DNA of 64,000 nucleotides from the NCBI GenBank assembly GCA_034440615.1, contig JAOTOM010005143.1:696001-760000 (forward strand), in the 5' to 3' direction. Position 1 is the stretch's first letter; each line of letters opens with the position of its first letter. This document shows, piece by piece, positions 38,836 to 50,984 of the stretch. Origin of the DNA: Ashinkailepas kermadecensis (Eukaryota > Arthropoda > Thecostraca > Neolepadidae). The position numbers were made by a program, and so were the translations under genes. The notes beneath the pieces were generated by a model that searched no databases, had not been told where the DNA came from, and saw nothing but the letters and a program-made list of their open reading frames with translations.

Positions 38836-40440
38836 GCTCGTTTTAGGGTTTGCTGCATTTTTGTGCACCGAGGATTTTGTTTGACGTGTCAGGGCGTTTT
38901 CGAAGATCCCGATGTGTTTATTTAGCGCCCGGTCTTTTTGTTTGTTTTGGAACAATGTTGCCTTTTGCGGCACCAGCCACTTTTTCACACTCTTGTGCGT
39001 TATCATGACCCCTGTGTGCCATGAGAGCTTGCGGTGTATTTTTTAGACCTCCCGGTATGTATATTTTTGGCTGCAACACATGTGTTAAGGCCCTGTCGCC
39101 TTTTGTGAGACTCTATGCGCTTTGGAGGGCCAGTTGTATTTTCGGCCCCCGTTGTGCTCTTAGGGTCCCGATGTGTTTATTTTGGGCTTCTGACGCACAC
39201 TTGTGGGGCCCCAGTACAATTTTGGGGCTTCGGTACGATGTTTCTAGGTCCCAGAGCGGCTTATCGCGCCCAGGCGCGTGGTTCCGGAGACCCAACCCCA
39301 GTTGTCTGGGCTCAATACGATTTTTGTGAATCTTTTCTGATTTTTTTTAAAAGTCCGAATCCCGGCCTGATTTCTCGAGCCCTTGGCGCCATGTTTTTGT
39401 ATCCCACCTCGATTGTTCGAGATCCGATTTGTTTTCGGTGCAGCACGCAATTTGTGAAGGCATCTGATAATATGTTCGATGCTCCAGACATTTTTTTTAT
39501 CTGGGCATTTAGTTGTTGGAATTCCTCCTTATTTTCGAGGGCTCCAGCTTGATTTTTTTCGAATACCGATCCGGTGTTTGTGGTCACACTGTGCTTACGT
39601 GTGGCCCTAGACGCCAATTTTTAGAGCCTCGACGGGACTACCGATGGGAATTGTGGGTCCCGAGCGCGATATTTGGGGGGCCCGGTTCGAGTTTGTGGGA
39701 CGCATTGTATTTAGCTGTGGCCCCAACGCGATTTTGGCGGTTCCTGTTGCAATTTTTCGGGCCTCGGAGCGAGTTTTCCGGGGTTCGCCCTATTTATTTG
39801 GAGACCCATACGTGAATTCTGGTGGACCGACGCGAATTTTGGTGGCCCCAGCGCGATTTTTGAGGCCCCGGCACGATTCTTGGGAGCTTATCCCTCTCAC
39901 GATGGAGGGGGAATTTGCCCCTTTGATATAGTACTGCGGCCACTGAAGGAGTATTTTTTCTTGTCCCAGAGTGACATTCCGGTTAAGGATTGATTTTTGG
40001 GTCAGCAGCAAGTTTTGGGGCCCCGGCGCGATCTTCTGGGACTCCAGTGTGATTTTCAAGGGCCGCGACGCGACTTTTTTGAGTCCAATGTGATCTTTTG
40101 TGCCCCGACGTCATTTTCTTGGATCCCTAGCGCGAGCTATAACGGCGTGGACACTTTTTGGGGGTCCAATGCGTTTTGGGGGCTTTTGGCGTCATTGTTG
40201 GGCCCCCAGAGTGATTATCCATGTCCGGATTGTTTTTCGTTGCTCTGGTTTCATTTGTTTTGGTCCCAATGAGACTGTTGGGGCACGGTACGACCTGTGA
40301 TGCCCCTGGCATGATTTTCGTGGTCCGGGCGTTAATTTTTGGTACTCCAGGCTCAGCGTAATTTGCGGGGGCCCCGACCGGATCTTTTGGGGCCCATATC
40401 GGGATTTTAAAGTACCCAGACACGAATTCTACTATTTCTT
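38836..40440 (-). repeat. Family 2 dispersed repeat, longer inverted copy
   Basis: 38,836-39,576 is the inverted match of 37,559-38,311. 39,577-40,440 continues with GGGGCCCCGGCGCGATCTTC-type units and aligns in reverse with 8,400-8,720 (TGTGGTCACACTGTGCTTAC; GAATTGTGGGTCCCGAGCGC). Plus-strand ORFs are artefacts. Its right edge abuts family 3 sequence. Confidence 0.8.
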
Positions 40441-40480
40441 AGGGGTTTCTTTTTGCAAATTATAGGCCTCCTGTCGCGTC

Positions 40481-41410
40481 TTAACACGCGCCCTGGAGGG
40501 CCTCTGAGAATTACGCGCACTGGAGGGGGGGGGGCCGATTCCGCCCCCCCTAAGATCTCGGCTCCTAGTAAAGCTGGAGGAACGAAATTCGCAGGGTGGA
40601 TGGGCACGGTAGTGAACTCTATTGTGTGCAATTTTCGTGACCTGAGGTCAATATCTTCAAGGTCAAATGAGGTCAGATTGGCAAAATTTCCCGGTTTTGC
40701 GTGGCTTGGCTTGTCATCGTTATGGATCGCTGTGACTGTGTTTAAATGCTCAAAAATGGGCATCAATGATGTTGTGGACATTACTAATGATGCAATGCAG
40801 ATGCTAGACCCAACATTTGACCTCAGGTCACCTATATAGCACCACTTTATCAGGTCAGTTACCTGTTCCAGTTACCGGAACCGGCCGCCCGCCCGATTGT
40901 TCCGTCGGGCAGCTCGGAGCAATCGGCTTCGTGAAGAAGGGAGTAAAGTACATGAATAAAGTATGTCAACGCAATGACAAACAGTACAAATGACAACCAG
41001 TAGTGCATTTATGGCAACATTCCAGTTTTTCAAGTTTGGTTCCATTAACCTGTCATGAACTTGACCTGACTTGACCTTGGTGACCTAACATGACCTTGAA
41101 ACTATACAGCATATCAATATGCATCAAACAAGTCGCTAGTGTTGCCTAGAACACTTCCCTTTTGTCAGTATACTGGAAGCGCATCAGCGCCGATTTTTTT
41201 GGTCTGGCGCTATAACATTTTTTTTAATTTAGCGGCCCCTAACTTGAAAAATGTTCGGCCGATTTCCATTTTTCTTGCTTTAAACGACGCGCCGTTCATT
41301 TCTAAGCAGGTACACCGAAAATTGCGTATATCGACCGGTAAAATGTGCAGTTATTTGCGAAAAATCGGAGGGGTGGGCGGATTTCGCCCCCCCTCCAGTG
41401 CGCGTGTTAA
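40481..41410. mobile_element. TTAA-bounded inverted-terminal element, copy 1 (piggyBac-like non-autonomous?)
   Basis: Left end TTAACACGCG; right end CGCGTGTTAA. Read inward from the right, the end is TTAACACGCGCACTGGAGGG, then GGGGCG. On the left the same CGCGCACTGGAGGG follows 27 bp after the outer end. Removing the element leaves CTCCTGTCGCGTC + TTAA + GGGTCTCGTCTC, a normal unit of the family 3 repeat, so the insertion is at TTAA. The interior has no long ORF; G/C-rich subterminal parts enclose a region with tracts such as CAAATGAGGTCAG. Confidence 0.75.
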
Positions 41411-44400
41411 GGGTCTCGTCTCATTTCCTAGAGCATTTTTACCGGTTTTCGACGTCTCCTTGTGCGTCCTACCCTCATCCATCTTCAATGGTCCTCCTCT
41501 CCCGTCTTGGAGGATCTCCTCTTGCATTCTGGGGCCCCTTTAACATGGCATGGGGCTTCCTCCCATCTACGAGGGCATTCTCTGCCAAATTAGGGGCCTC
41601 CTGCCACGCCTCGTGGGCCTCCTCCTTTATCCTGGCAAAGCCTTACCGGTCTTGAGGGATCTTCAATTTTGGAAACCTCACCTCCTTCCATACCTGCTAC
41701 CACGCCCATCTTAAGAGCCTCCTCTCACTTCCTGGGAACCCTTTCCGGTCTTCGGGGCCTCATTTGGTCCTGGAGACCTACTCCTTCTTGAGGGAGTCCT
41801 CTCGAGTCTGGCAGGTGCCGCATTTCTCTTCTACAGGCCTTCTTTTTTAAATTAGGGGCCTCCTCTCACATCTTGGGGTTCTCCTGCTCTGCGTGTGGAT
41901 TGGATCTTTACCCATCTTAGGGGTGGTCTCTTATCTCCTGGTGGACTCCTCTTCTCTCCCAGGCGCCTCCTCTGCCAAATTACTGGCAACATTTCCTATC
42001 TTAGTGGCCTTGTTATTTCCCGGGGACCTTCTTAGCCGTCTTCGAGCCTTCTTTTCCGCCTGGGAGCCATCTCTCTTATCCAATGGCCTTTCTCTCCTAT
42101 TTTAGGGGCCTCCTCGTCCATCATGGGGTCTCATTTCCAATCTTGTGTCGTTCTCTTCCGAATTAGGTGCCTCCTGCCACGTGTCTGGATCATCCTTTTC
42201 TATCTCGGTGGAACCTCACCCGTTTGGGGCCTGCTTTTGCGTCTCCGAAACCTCATCTCATATCCACTGGCTTCCTTTTCCGTCTTTGGGCCTCCTCTCA
42301 TATTCTGGGGCCTCCTTTCCGGTGTTGGGGCCTGCTTTGCAATCCTGGTTGCCTCCGTGCCATTTTAGACACTCTCCTGATTTCTGGTGACTCCTACCCT
42401 CTCCAAGGTGACTCCTTTTTCAAAGTAGGGGCCTCCTCCCACGTCATGGGGCCCTCCTTGTCTGTGTTTGGAGCCTCATTATCCTCTTAGCAGGGGGGCT
42501 TTTGCGTCCTAGTCCTAGATCTTCTCTTCTAGGGTCCTCCTCTTCCAAAATATGGGCCTCATCTGGCTGGTCTCAGTGGCCTTCTCTCATTCCTGCGGAG
42601 ACCTTCTTACCCGTCTCGGAGCCCCTATTGCGTCCGGAGAAATCTCCCATATCATGTCTTAATTTTACATTGCAGGGGCATCCTCTTCCGTCTTGGAGGC
42701 CTCGTTTTCCAAATGAAGAATATCCTGCCACCCATCGGAAGCCTTTCCGTCTAACCTGGGTGGCTTCATGCCCGTCTCGGTGGCATCCTTTCCGTCCTGA
42801 GGGCCTTCTATTCGTGCTGGGGGCCTCCTTTTCGTCCTGGGGCCTCCTTTTCGTCCTGAGGGCTACCTCCCAATCTCTGTTCTACGTCTTAGAGGCCTCC
42901 TTTTCGTCATTGGGTGCATCCTTTTCGTTCTGGGGGCCTCATTTTCATCCTGGGGCCTCCTTTTAGTCCTGGGGGCCTCCTCCCAATCTCTGTTCTACGT
43001 CTTGGGGGCTTGTTTTGCATCCTGGGAGCATCCTTGTCTTCCTGGGGGCCTCCTTTTCGTCATGGGGGCCACCTCACAATCTCTGTTCTACGTCTTAGGG
43101 GCCTCATTTTCGTCCTGGGGACCTCCTTTTCGTCATGGGGGCCACCTCCCAATCTCTGTTCTACGTCTTAGGGGCCTCCTTTTCGTCCTGGGGACCTCAT
43201 CCCAACCTCTGTTCTACGTCTTGGGTGCATCCTTTTCGTCTTTGGGTGCATCATTTTCGTCCTGGGGCCTCCTTTTCGTCCTGGAGCCTCCTTTTCGTCC
43301 TGGGGGCCTCCCCCCATCTCTGTTCTACGTCTTGGGGCTTCCTTTTCGTCCTTGGGTGCATCCTATTCGTTCTGGGGCCTCCTTTTCGTCCTGGGGGCGT
43401 CCTTTTAGTCCTGGGGGCCTCCTTTTAGTCCTGGGGGCCTCCTCCAAATCTCTGTTCTACGTCTTGGAGGACTCCTTTTCGTCCTGGGGCCTCCATTTCG
43501 TCCTGGGGCCTCCATTTCGTCCTGGGGGCCACCTCCCAATCTCTGTTCTACGTCTTATGGGCGTCCTTTTCGTGCTGGGGGCCTCCTTTTCGTCCTGGGG
43601 ACCTCATCTCAATCTCTGTTCTACGTCTTGGGGGCCTCCTTTTCGTCCTTGGGTGCAGCCTTTTCGTCCTGGGGCCTCCTTTTCGTCCTGGGGGGACTCT
43701 TTTTCGTCCTGGAGGGACTCTTTTTCGTCCTGGGGTCTCCTTTTCGTCCTAGAAGCCTCCTCCCAATCTCTGTTCTACGTCTTGGGGCTTCCTATTCGTC
43801 CTGGGGACCTCCTTCCAATCTCTGTTCCACGTCTTGGGGGCCTCCTTTTCGTCCTTGGGTGCATCCTTTTCGTTCTGGGGGCCTCCTTTTAGTCCTGGGG
43901 GCCCCCTGCCAATCTCTGTTCTACGTCTTTGGGGCCTCCTTTGCGTCCTGTGGATCCTTTTCGTCCTGGGGGCCACCTTCCAATCTCTGTTCTACGTCTT
44001 AGGGGCCTCCTTTTCGTCCTGGGGGGGCCTCCTTTTCGTCATGGGGGCCACCTCCCAATCTCTGTTCTACGTCTTAGGGGCCTCCTTTTTGTCCTGGGGG
44101 CCTCCTTTTTCGTCCTGGGGGGCCCCTTTTTCGTCCTGGGGGCCTCCTCCCAATCTCTGTTCTACGTTTTGGGGTTCCTTTTCGTCCTGGGGGCCTCCTT
44201 TTCGTCCTGGGGGCCTCCTCCCAATCTCTGTTCTACGTCTTGGGGCCTTCTTTTCGTCCTGGGGGCCTCCTCCCAAGCTCTGTTCCACGTCTCTTATAGA
44301 GACCTGATTATATTTCCTGGGGGCCTCGTCAGTCTTGAGGCCTCATTGACAGCATGATCTTCTGTCCCGTCGGCCTCCTTGCTCACCTTGTTTGCTGTGC

Positions 44401-44440
44401 ATTTGCGGATAGGGGCCTCCTCAAATTTCAGGGGGCGTCG
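41411..44440 (+). repeat. Degenerate GGGGCCTCCTTTTCGTCCT repeat, family 3
   Basis: Three kilobases of about 20-24 bp units. They are diverged at the left (GGGGCCTCCTCTCACATCTT) and more uniform from 42,800. There a higher-order unit with CCCAATCTCTGTTCTACGTC recurs more than a dozen times, separated by variable numbers of GGGGGCCTCCTTTTCGTCCT. All long ORFs (SLFYVLGASFSSWGPP and similar) come from the repeat. The right end (44,275-44,435) has a separate copy at 51,585-51,760. Confidence 0.85.
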
Positions 44441-44574
44441 CCCTCCCCCCAGTTTCACGGCAGGGGGGGGGGGGGGAGCGATTGTCTAACGAGGCCTCCG
44501 TTGTCCGGCAAGTTCATAAGATGCATGACTGCAGGCGGTGGACGGTCCTCTTCAATGCACAGCACTGCTCCAAC

Positions 44575-44670
44575 TCACGCAGCACATTTCACACCACCCT
44601 CGTCCACCAGTTTACGGCACATATACCCAGCGATGTCATACCGGAAAGAGCGAAGGCGACCCTCCTTATA
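44575..44670 (-). pseudogene. Possible transposase fragment (IAGYMCRKL), copy 1
   Basis: The minus frame reads GRLRSFRYDIAGYMCRKLVD, then EGGVKCAA, then a stop. A second copy with GRLRSFRYIAGYMCRKLVEE is at 47,432-47,520. IAGY followed by a hydrophobic-basic KL segment resembles motifs in some cut-and-paste transposases (P/THAP-like), but the fragment is too short to assign. It could equally be a non-coding repeat. Confidence 0.3.
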
Positions 44671-44689
44671 ACTAAAAAAGTCACCATTC

Positions 44690-44850
44690 TGGGAGGTCCG
44701 AGTGTACCAGTCTCCCTCGAATTTGTCCGCCAGAGGCGCCTCTCGGAAGGAAAAGGTGTCCCCCCCGGATGCATTCGCAGCGACGCCCCCTTCGGGTAAG
44801 TGCCCCTCATGACAATTCCTGGATCCACCCCTGGCAAAACCTGACACTGT
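44690..44850. repeat. Dispersed degenerate repeat (GAGGCGCC type)
   Basis: CCAGAGGCGCCTCTCGGAAG and CAATTCCTGGATCCACCCCT match the unit at 61,900-62,190 (CCAGAGGCACCCCCATG, CAATTCCTGAATCCACCCCT). Confidence 0.55.
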
Positions 44851-47090
44851 CGGTAAAGTACAACGCCCACATCAAATTCGAAATTCTGTCGGGACGAACG
44901 GCGGTACACGTCAGTCATGTTCCGACCAATCTCCGCCATATTAGACTATAAATGTGGTCGAAAGGGTTCACAGAACACTCTGAGCCACATTAGGCTGTCC
45001 GAAGTTGAACAAGCCTAACCTAACTTGACATGACTTTGCCTAACTTCCTTTTTATGGACATTTTCCCAGTTTGATTTTATTCCCACACTTTCCAATTTAA
45101 TTTTCCGGCGCCGGCAGGGCCGCCGCGCCGGGGACGTTAAAATGTTCGGTTCTGAAAATAACATTTTTTGCACATCCTCGTCTTTTCACCGGGGCTACAA
45201 CATGGTGTATGACCCATCACCGCCCTATCTTCATAAAGGGAGGTGTTTAGTATTTTCATTATTATTTTCCGTTCATTTATTATTTTTCATATTCATTTAT
45301 TATTTTCCCATTATTTTCCGTTATATTTTTGGCTACATATGTGATAAAATACCTTCTTTTATATTATTCGTGACTTGTACTATATCGACTGCTTTGCCTA
45401 CTTCGCAGGCACGTACCTACTTGGGGGTGGCGACGCATGTGTATTTTACCATATAGGATATATAGGTCATATAAGACTGAGATACATCAGAAATGGATAC
45501 TTCTTAGAACAGCTACGGAAACCCGAAAAATAGTACAAGACACAACATATTATACATGCAGTGCATTTAGTGCACGATAAAATAAAACCATCTTAATTCC
45601 GTGATATCATCGAATCAGACAGCCGGACAGAGAGTGGTGCACATTTGATGCATTGCACTGTACTTACCTGCTGTTATTCCAGCCCTCCCGTTCGCAGAAA
45701 CCACGCGTGCTCGGATGTGTCAGGATTTGTTCCCAGCTTGGTATTTTCCTCTGCACACGTGTGCCGGCTCCTTTTTCTAAATAGTTACGTAGTCTCACAC
45801 CCTCATTACTACTTCAAGTTTGATAGTCCACGTAGCAAGTGTGCGTCTGTGATAATACAGGCAGCAAGTGTGCATCTGCAAGGTTTTCGATTCACGTTGG
45901 TGATGAGGGACCCAATTCAGTATCGACAACATTTGTTCTGCTATTTGAGTTTAGAAACGCTACGAGACATGGACCGAGATCCCCTTTACATCGCTCACGA
46001 CGGCTGCATCATTCCACCCCACGCATACTAGAACTGGTAGCACTGGTAGTTACTAGGAAAGCACTGGTACTGGTAACGAGGTTGAGGTTACATGTGTGTT
46101 ATACGATCAATTACAGGGGTGTGCTCTGGTCACACACATGCATTTGTACATATTGGTGTTGTTGTCTGGCTGTTAGTGGGAGACGGCGGCAGATGGTAAA
46201 TGACCGTGTCGTTCCTAAATAATTCGGAGTTGTGGGTTGTGTCCACAGATTATTAAAGACAGATGTGTCGTGTATTCTTTTCTTCATCAGGAAATTTTGC
46301 AACAGCCATCACACCATATTTTCATGACTATTCACTAGAATGTGAAGTTCAGAAAGGTCCTGATTTGATTTAGATTGCCAGATATAGGCATACTTAGCGC
46401 GTATTCGTCCACAGGCGTTTCCCAGGCAGCATTCACCTTACGAGTTTACACGGACTGTTCAGACAGAGTGAGCGAGCGTTCTGTGCGAACGCAGTGATGC
46501 AAATGCCAAAACACACTTGGTCTTGCTTGCTTGTATTTTGGAGATATATTGAACTCGGCCTCTTTGCAGGTGATATTGGCATGAGATGAACTGACGTGGA
46601 CATGAAGTTAAGTAGATTTAACTGGCAACTGCACTTGATAAGGATTAAATATTGTGATTCTTTTCATCATCAAGGAAGAACACATCAATATGACCTCAAA
46701 ACGATTAAAAGGTTGCATATAAGAACTCCACGTTTCATATGGAATGTTCGAACGCAGTCCTCTCCACTGTCTCAGTCTGTGTAATGCATGTTGGCATGAC
46801 CGGAGCCATGATTCCCGACCTGGGTGTGTTTCTGTCTGTCTTGCCCACATATATTAATATTACTAACATATTAATAGTCCGCCATCACGCTTGTGTGCTC
46901 ACGCTTGTGGGTGGGCTCGCAGATTATTCTTTGATATATGAACAACGGAGGAAACGTGGCTGGGAAACTCTTGCACATTGATAGAACGGAACGTTTCGAA
47001 AATTGGACTTGCAATCAATTGCAAATGAATCCTATCAGCAGTTTAAGTAGCCTAAATCCAGAATACAAACATAATTGAGGACAGGGTCGA
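44850..47090. other. Non-coding interval, nothing recognised
   Basis: About 2.2 kb with only short ORFs and no domain. ACCTGC at 45,665-45,670 reads as CAGGTAAGT on minus and would fit a donor, but no conserved protein precedes it. I do not call an exon. Confidence 0.4.
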
Positions 47091-47703
47091 TTAACATGAG
47101 TGCCGGAGGGCCTCTCACATAACACGCACAGGAGGGGGATGGGAGGATTCGGCTCTTGCCCCTAAGATTTCGAAAACTACTGAAGCTATAAGAACACAAT
47201 TTGGAGGGTGGATTGCGGATGTAGTGAACTACACATTGCATGACCCTAGGCCATTAAGGTCAAGTGAGGTCGTGATCAGCTACCTCATCGCGCTGCCGCT
47301 CCACCGCACCGACGAAGCCTGTGTGACCTTGAACGCTCGCCAGCCACCGCCAGGTCGGTTGATTTGGCACCCCGTAATTCCTGTATTTACTAACGGATTT
47401 CGATTTCGTGTTGCATAGGGTGCGCTTATCGATGCACATTTCACACCACCCTCCTCCACCAGTTTACGGCACATATACCCAGCGATGTACCGGAAAGAGC
47501 GAAGGCGACCCACGTTGTCACAAAGTTGCATTACGTCACAAAGTTGCATTACGTGCAACTTCAACAACAGTCACAAAGTTGCATTACGATATCGCCGCCC
47601 AATGCATTATCCCATAGTCAGCTCAAATGCAAAATAGCAATGCAAAAAACAGAAGTGAGCGGATTGCGGCCCCCCCTCGCCCTCCTTCGGTGCGCGTGTG
47701 AAA
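47091..47703. mobile_element. TTAA-bounded inverted-terminal element, copy 2
   Basis: Left end TTAACATGAGTGCCGGAGGG, CCTCTCACATAACACGCACA aligns with copy 1's left end including its sub-terminal stretch. The interior GGAGGGTGGATTGCGGATGT, AGTGAACTACACATTGC matches GCAGGGTGGATGGGCACGGT, AGTGAACTCTATTGTG in copy 1. Right end GGTGCGCGTGTGAAAC is a decayed GTGCGCGTGTTAA. It contains the second IAGYMCRKL fragment. Confidence 0.6.
47432..47520 (-). pseudogene. Possible transposase fragment (IAGYMCRKL), copy 2
   Basis: Same frame as copy 1: GRLRSFRYIAGYMCRKLVEE, GGVKCA. It lies inside the second TTAA-bounded element, so it may be a remnant of that element's transposase or a nested insertion. Unassigned. 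Confidence 0.3.
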
Positions 47704-47944
47704 CAGCCACATCTTATACCTACATGAATCCTGTAGCACTTTGCCCCCCCCCCCCCATACTTTTCATACAAACAACACCTATGATCCACTCCCACCCAAC
47801 TCAAGCGTGAGACGGGACGCAAATCTGTGCGCACCACAGAGTAAGACATGCTGCCAATCAGCGGCTAAATATTGGAATATATGACGTATTTTAAGACATA
47901 AACGGGCACATCCATGGTCATCTGGCAAAAGACGATCGTCTGGT

Positions 47945-48408
47945 CCAGGTCGCGGCCAGATAGCTGCCAATGGAACTAGAGATGAGTGCCGAGGTCCGGG
48001 TCGCGGCCAGATAGCTGCCAATGGAACTAGAGATGAGTGCCGAGGTCCGGGTCGCGGCCAGATAGCTGCCAATGGAACTAGAGATGAGTGCCGAGGTCCG
48101 GGTCGCGGCCAGATAGCTGCCAATGGAACTAGAGATGAGTGCCGAGGTCCGGGTCGCGGCCAGATAGCTGCCAATGGAACTAGAGATGAGTGCCGAGGTC
48201 CGGGTCGCGGCCAGATAGCTGCCAATGGAACTAGAGATGAGTGCCGAGGTCCGGGTCGCGGCCAGATAGCTGCCAATGGAACTAGAGATGAGTGCCGAGG
48301 TCCGGGTCGCGGCCAGATAGCTGCCAATGGAACTAGAGATGAGTGCCGAGGTCCGGGTCGCGGCCAGATAGCTGCCAATGGAACTAGAGATGAGTGCCGA
48401 GGTCCGGG
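47945..48408. repeat. 51-bp minisatellite, about 9 near-identical copies
   Basis: Unit: GATAGCTGCCAATGGAACTA, GAGATGAGTGCCGAGGTCCG, GGTCGCGGCCA. The nine copies look identical over 460 bp. Because 51 is divisible by three, the minus frame stays open (AAIWPRPGPRHSSLVPL), but this is an artefact. The first flank differs (GTCTGGTCCAGGTCGCGG). Confidence 0.97.
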
Positions 48409-50980
48409 TCGTCTGGTCCAGGTCGTCTGGTCCAGGTCGTCTGGTCCAGGTCGTCTGGTCCGGGTCGTCTGGTCCAGGTCGTCTGGTCCAGGTCGTCTGG
48501 TCCAGGTCGTCTGGTCCGGGTCGTCTGGTCCGGGTCGTCTGGTCCGGGTCGTCTGGTCCGGGTCGTCTGGTCCGGGTCGTCTGGTCCAGGTCGTCTGGTC
48601 CAGGTCGTCTGGTCGGGTCGTCTGGTCCAGGTCGTCTGGTCCAGGTCGTCTGGTCCGGGTCGTCTGGTCCGGGTCGTCTGGTCCGGGTCGTCTGGTCCGG
48701 GTCGTCTGGTCCGGGTCGTCTGGTCCGGGTCGTCTGGTCCAGGTCGTCTGGTCCAGGTCGTCTGGTCCGGGTCGTCTGGTCCAGGTCGTCTGGTCCAGGT
48801 CGTCTGGTCCGGGTCGTCTGGTCCGGGTCGTCTGGTCCGGGTCGTCTGGTCCAGGTCGTCTGGTCCGGGTCGTCTGGTCCGGGTCGTCTGGTCCGGGTCG
48901 TCTGGTCCGGGTCGTCTGGTCCGGGTCGTCTGGTCCAGGTCGTCTGGTCCGGGTCGTCTGGTCCGGGTCGTCTGGTCCAGGTCGTCTGGTCCAGGTCGTC
49001 TGGTCCGGGTCGTCTGGTCCGGGTCGTCTGGTCCGGGTCGTCTGGTCCGGGTCGTCTGGTCAGGTCGTCTGGTCCAGGTCGTCTGGTCCGGGTCGTCTGG
49101 TCCGGGTCGTCTGGTCCAGGTCGTCTGGTCCAGGTCGTCTGGTCCAGGTCGTCTGGTCCGGGTCGTCTGGTCCGGGTCGTCTGGTCCAGGTCGTCTGGTC
49201 CAGGTCGTCTGGTCCAGGTCGTCTGGTCCGGGTCGTCTGGTCCGGGTCGTCTGGTCCAGGTCGTCTGGTCCAGGTCGTCTGGTCCGGGTCGTCTGGTCCG
49301 GGTCGTCTGGTCCGGGTCGTCTGGTCCGGATCGTCTGGTCCGGGTCGTCTGGTCCGGGTCGTCTGGTCCGGGTCGTCTGGTCCAGGTCGTCTGGTCCAGG
49401 TCGTCTGGTCCGGGTCGTCTGGTCCGGGTCGTCTGGTCCGGGTCGTCTGGTCCGGGTCGTCTGGTCAGGTCGTCTGGTCCGGGTCGTCTGGTCCGGGTCG
49501 TCTGGTCCGGGTCGTTGGTCCAGGTCGTCTGGTCCGGGTCGTCTGGTCCGGGTCGTCTGGTCCGGGTCGTCTGGTCCGGGTCGTCTGGTCCGGGTCGTCT
49601 GGTCCGGGTCGTCTGGTCCGGGTCGTCTGGTCCGGGTCGTCTGGTCCAGGTCGTCTGGTCCGGGTCGTCTGGTCCAGGTCGTCTGGTCCGGGTCGTCTGG
49701 TCCGGGTCGTCTGGTCCGGGTCGTCTGGTCCGGGTCGTCTGGTCCAGGTCGTCTGGTCCAGGTCGTCTGGTCCGGGTCGTCTGGTCCAGGTCGTCTGGTC
49801 CGGGTCGTCTGGTCCAGGTCGTCTGGTCCGGGTCGTCTGGTCCAGGTCGTCTGGTCCGGGTCGTCTGGTCCGGGTCGTCTGGTCCGGGTCGTCTGGTCCG
49901 GGTCGTCTGGTCCGGGTCGTCTGGTCCAGGTCGTCTGGTCCGGGTCGTCTGGTCCGGGTCGTCTGGTCCGGGTCGTCTGGTCCGGGTCGTCTGGTCCAGG
50001 TCGTCTGGTCGGGTCGTCTGGTCCAGGTCGTCTGGTCCGGGTCGTCTGGTCCGGGTCGTCTGGTCCGGGTCGTCTGGTCCGGGTCGTCTGGTCCGGGTCG
50101 TCTGGTCCAGGTCGTCTGGTCCGGGTCGTCTGGTCCGGGTCGTCTGGTCCGGGTCGTCTGGTCCGGGTCGTCTGGTCCGGGTCGTCTGGTCCGGGTCGTC
50201 TGGTCCGGGTCGTCTGGTCCGGGTCGTCTGGTCCGGGTCGTCTGGTCCAGGTCGTCTGGTCCGGGTCGTCTGGTCCAGGTCGTCTGGTCCGGGTCGTCTG
50301 GTCCGGGTCGTCTGGTCCGGGTCGTCTGGTCCGGGTCGTCTGGTCCGGGTCGTCTGGTCCGGGTCGTCTGGTCCGGGTCGTCTGGTCCGGGTCGTCTGGT
50401 CCGGGTCGTCTGGTCCGGGTCGTCTGGTCCGGGTCGTCTGGTCCGGGTCGTCTGGTCCGGGTCGTCTGGTCCAGGTCGTCTGGTCCGGGTCGTCTGGTCC
50501 GGGTCGTCTGGTCCAGGTCGTCTGGTCCGGGTCGTCTGGTCCGGGTCGTCTGGTCCGGGTCGTCTGGTCCGGGTCGTCTGGTCCGGGTCGTCTGGTCCGG
50601 GTCGTCTGGTCCGGGTCGTCTGGTCCGGGTCGTCTGGTCCGGGTCGTCTGGTCCAGGTCGTCTGGTCCGGGTCGTCTGGTCCAGGTCGTCTGGTCCGGGT
50701 CGTCTGGTCCGGGTCGTCTGGTCCGGGTCGTCTGGTCCGGGTCGTCTGGTCCGGGTCGTCTGGTCCGGGTCGTCTGGTCCGGGTCTGGTCGGGTCGTTGG
50801 TCCGGGTCGTCTGGTCCGGGTCGTCTGGTCCGGGTCGTCTGGTCCAGGTCGTCTGGTCCAGGTCGTCTGGTCCGGGTCGTCTGGTCCGGGTCGTCTGGTC
50901 CGGGTCGTCTGGTCCGGGTCGTCTGGTCCGGGTCGTCTGGTCCGGGTCGTCTGGTCCGGGTCGTCTGGTCCAGGTCGCGG
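48409..50980. repeat. 14-bp minisatellite (GGGTCGTCTGGTCC), about 183 copies
   Basis: 2.57 kb of a 14-bp unit whose main variation is one position, GTCCGGGTC or GTCCAGGTC. A few 1-4 bp indels occur (near 48,612, 49,061, 49,514, 50,008, 50,785). The array ends in GTCCAGGTCGCGGAGATGAG then TGCCG, which is 51-bp-unit sequence, so it expanded inside one 51-bp unit. Three frames remain open for 500-885 codons on both strands purely because the unit lacks stops. Confidence 0.97.
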
Positions 50981-50984
50981 AGAT

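Noticed and set aside
42502..44357. Long plus-strand ORFs with SLFYVLGASFSSWGPP
   Set aside because: Products of the degenerate family 3 repeat, present in several frames at once.
45645..46031. Possible exon ending at a donor-like CAGGTAAGT (minus, near 45,668)
   Set aside because: The donor consensus is good, but no conserved protein or acceptor pairs with it. The upstream frames are unremarkable.
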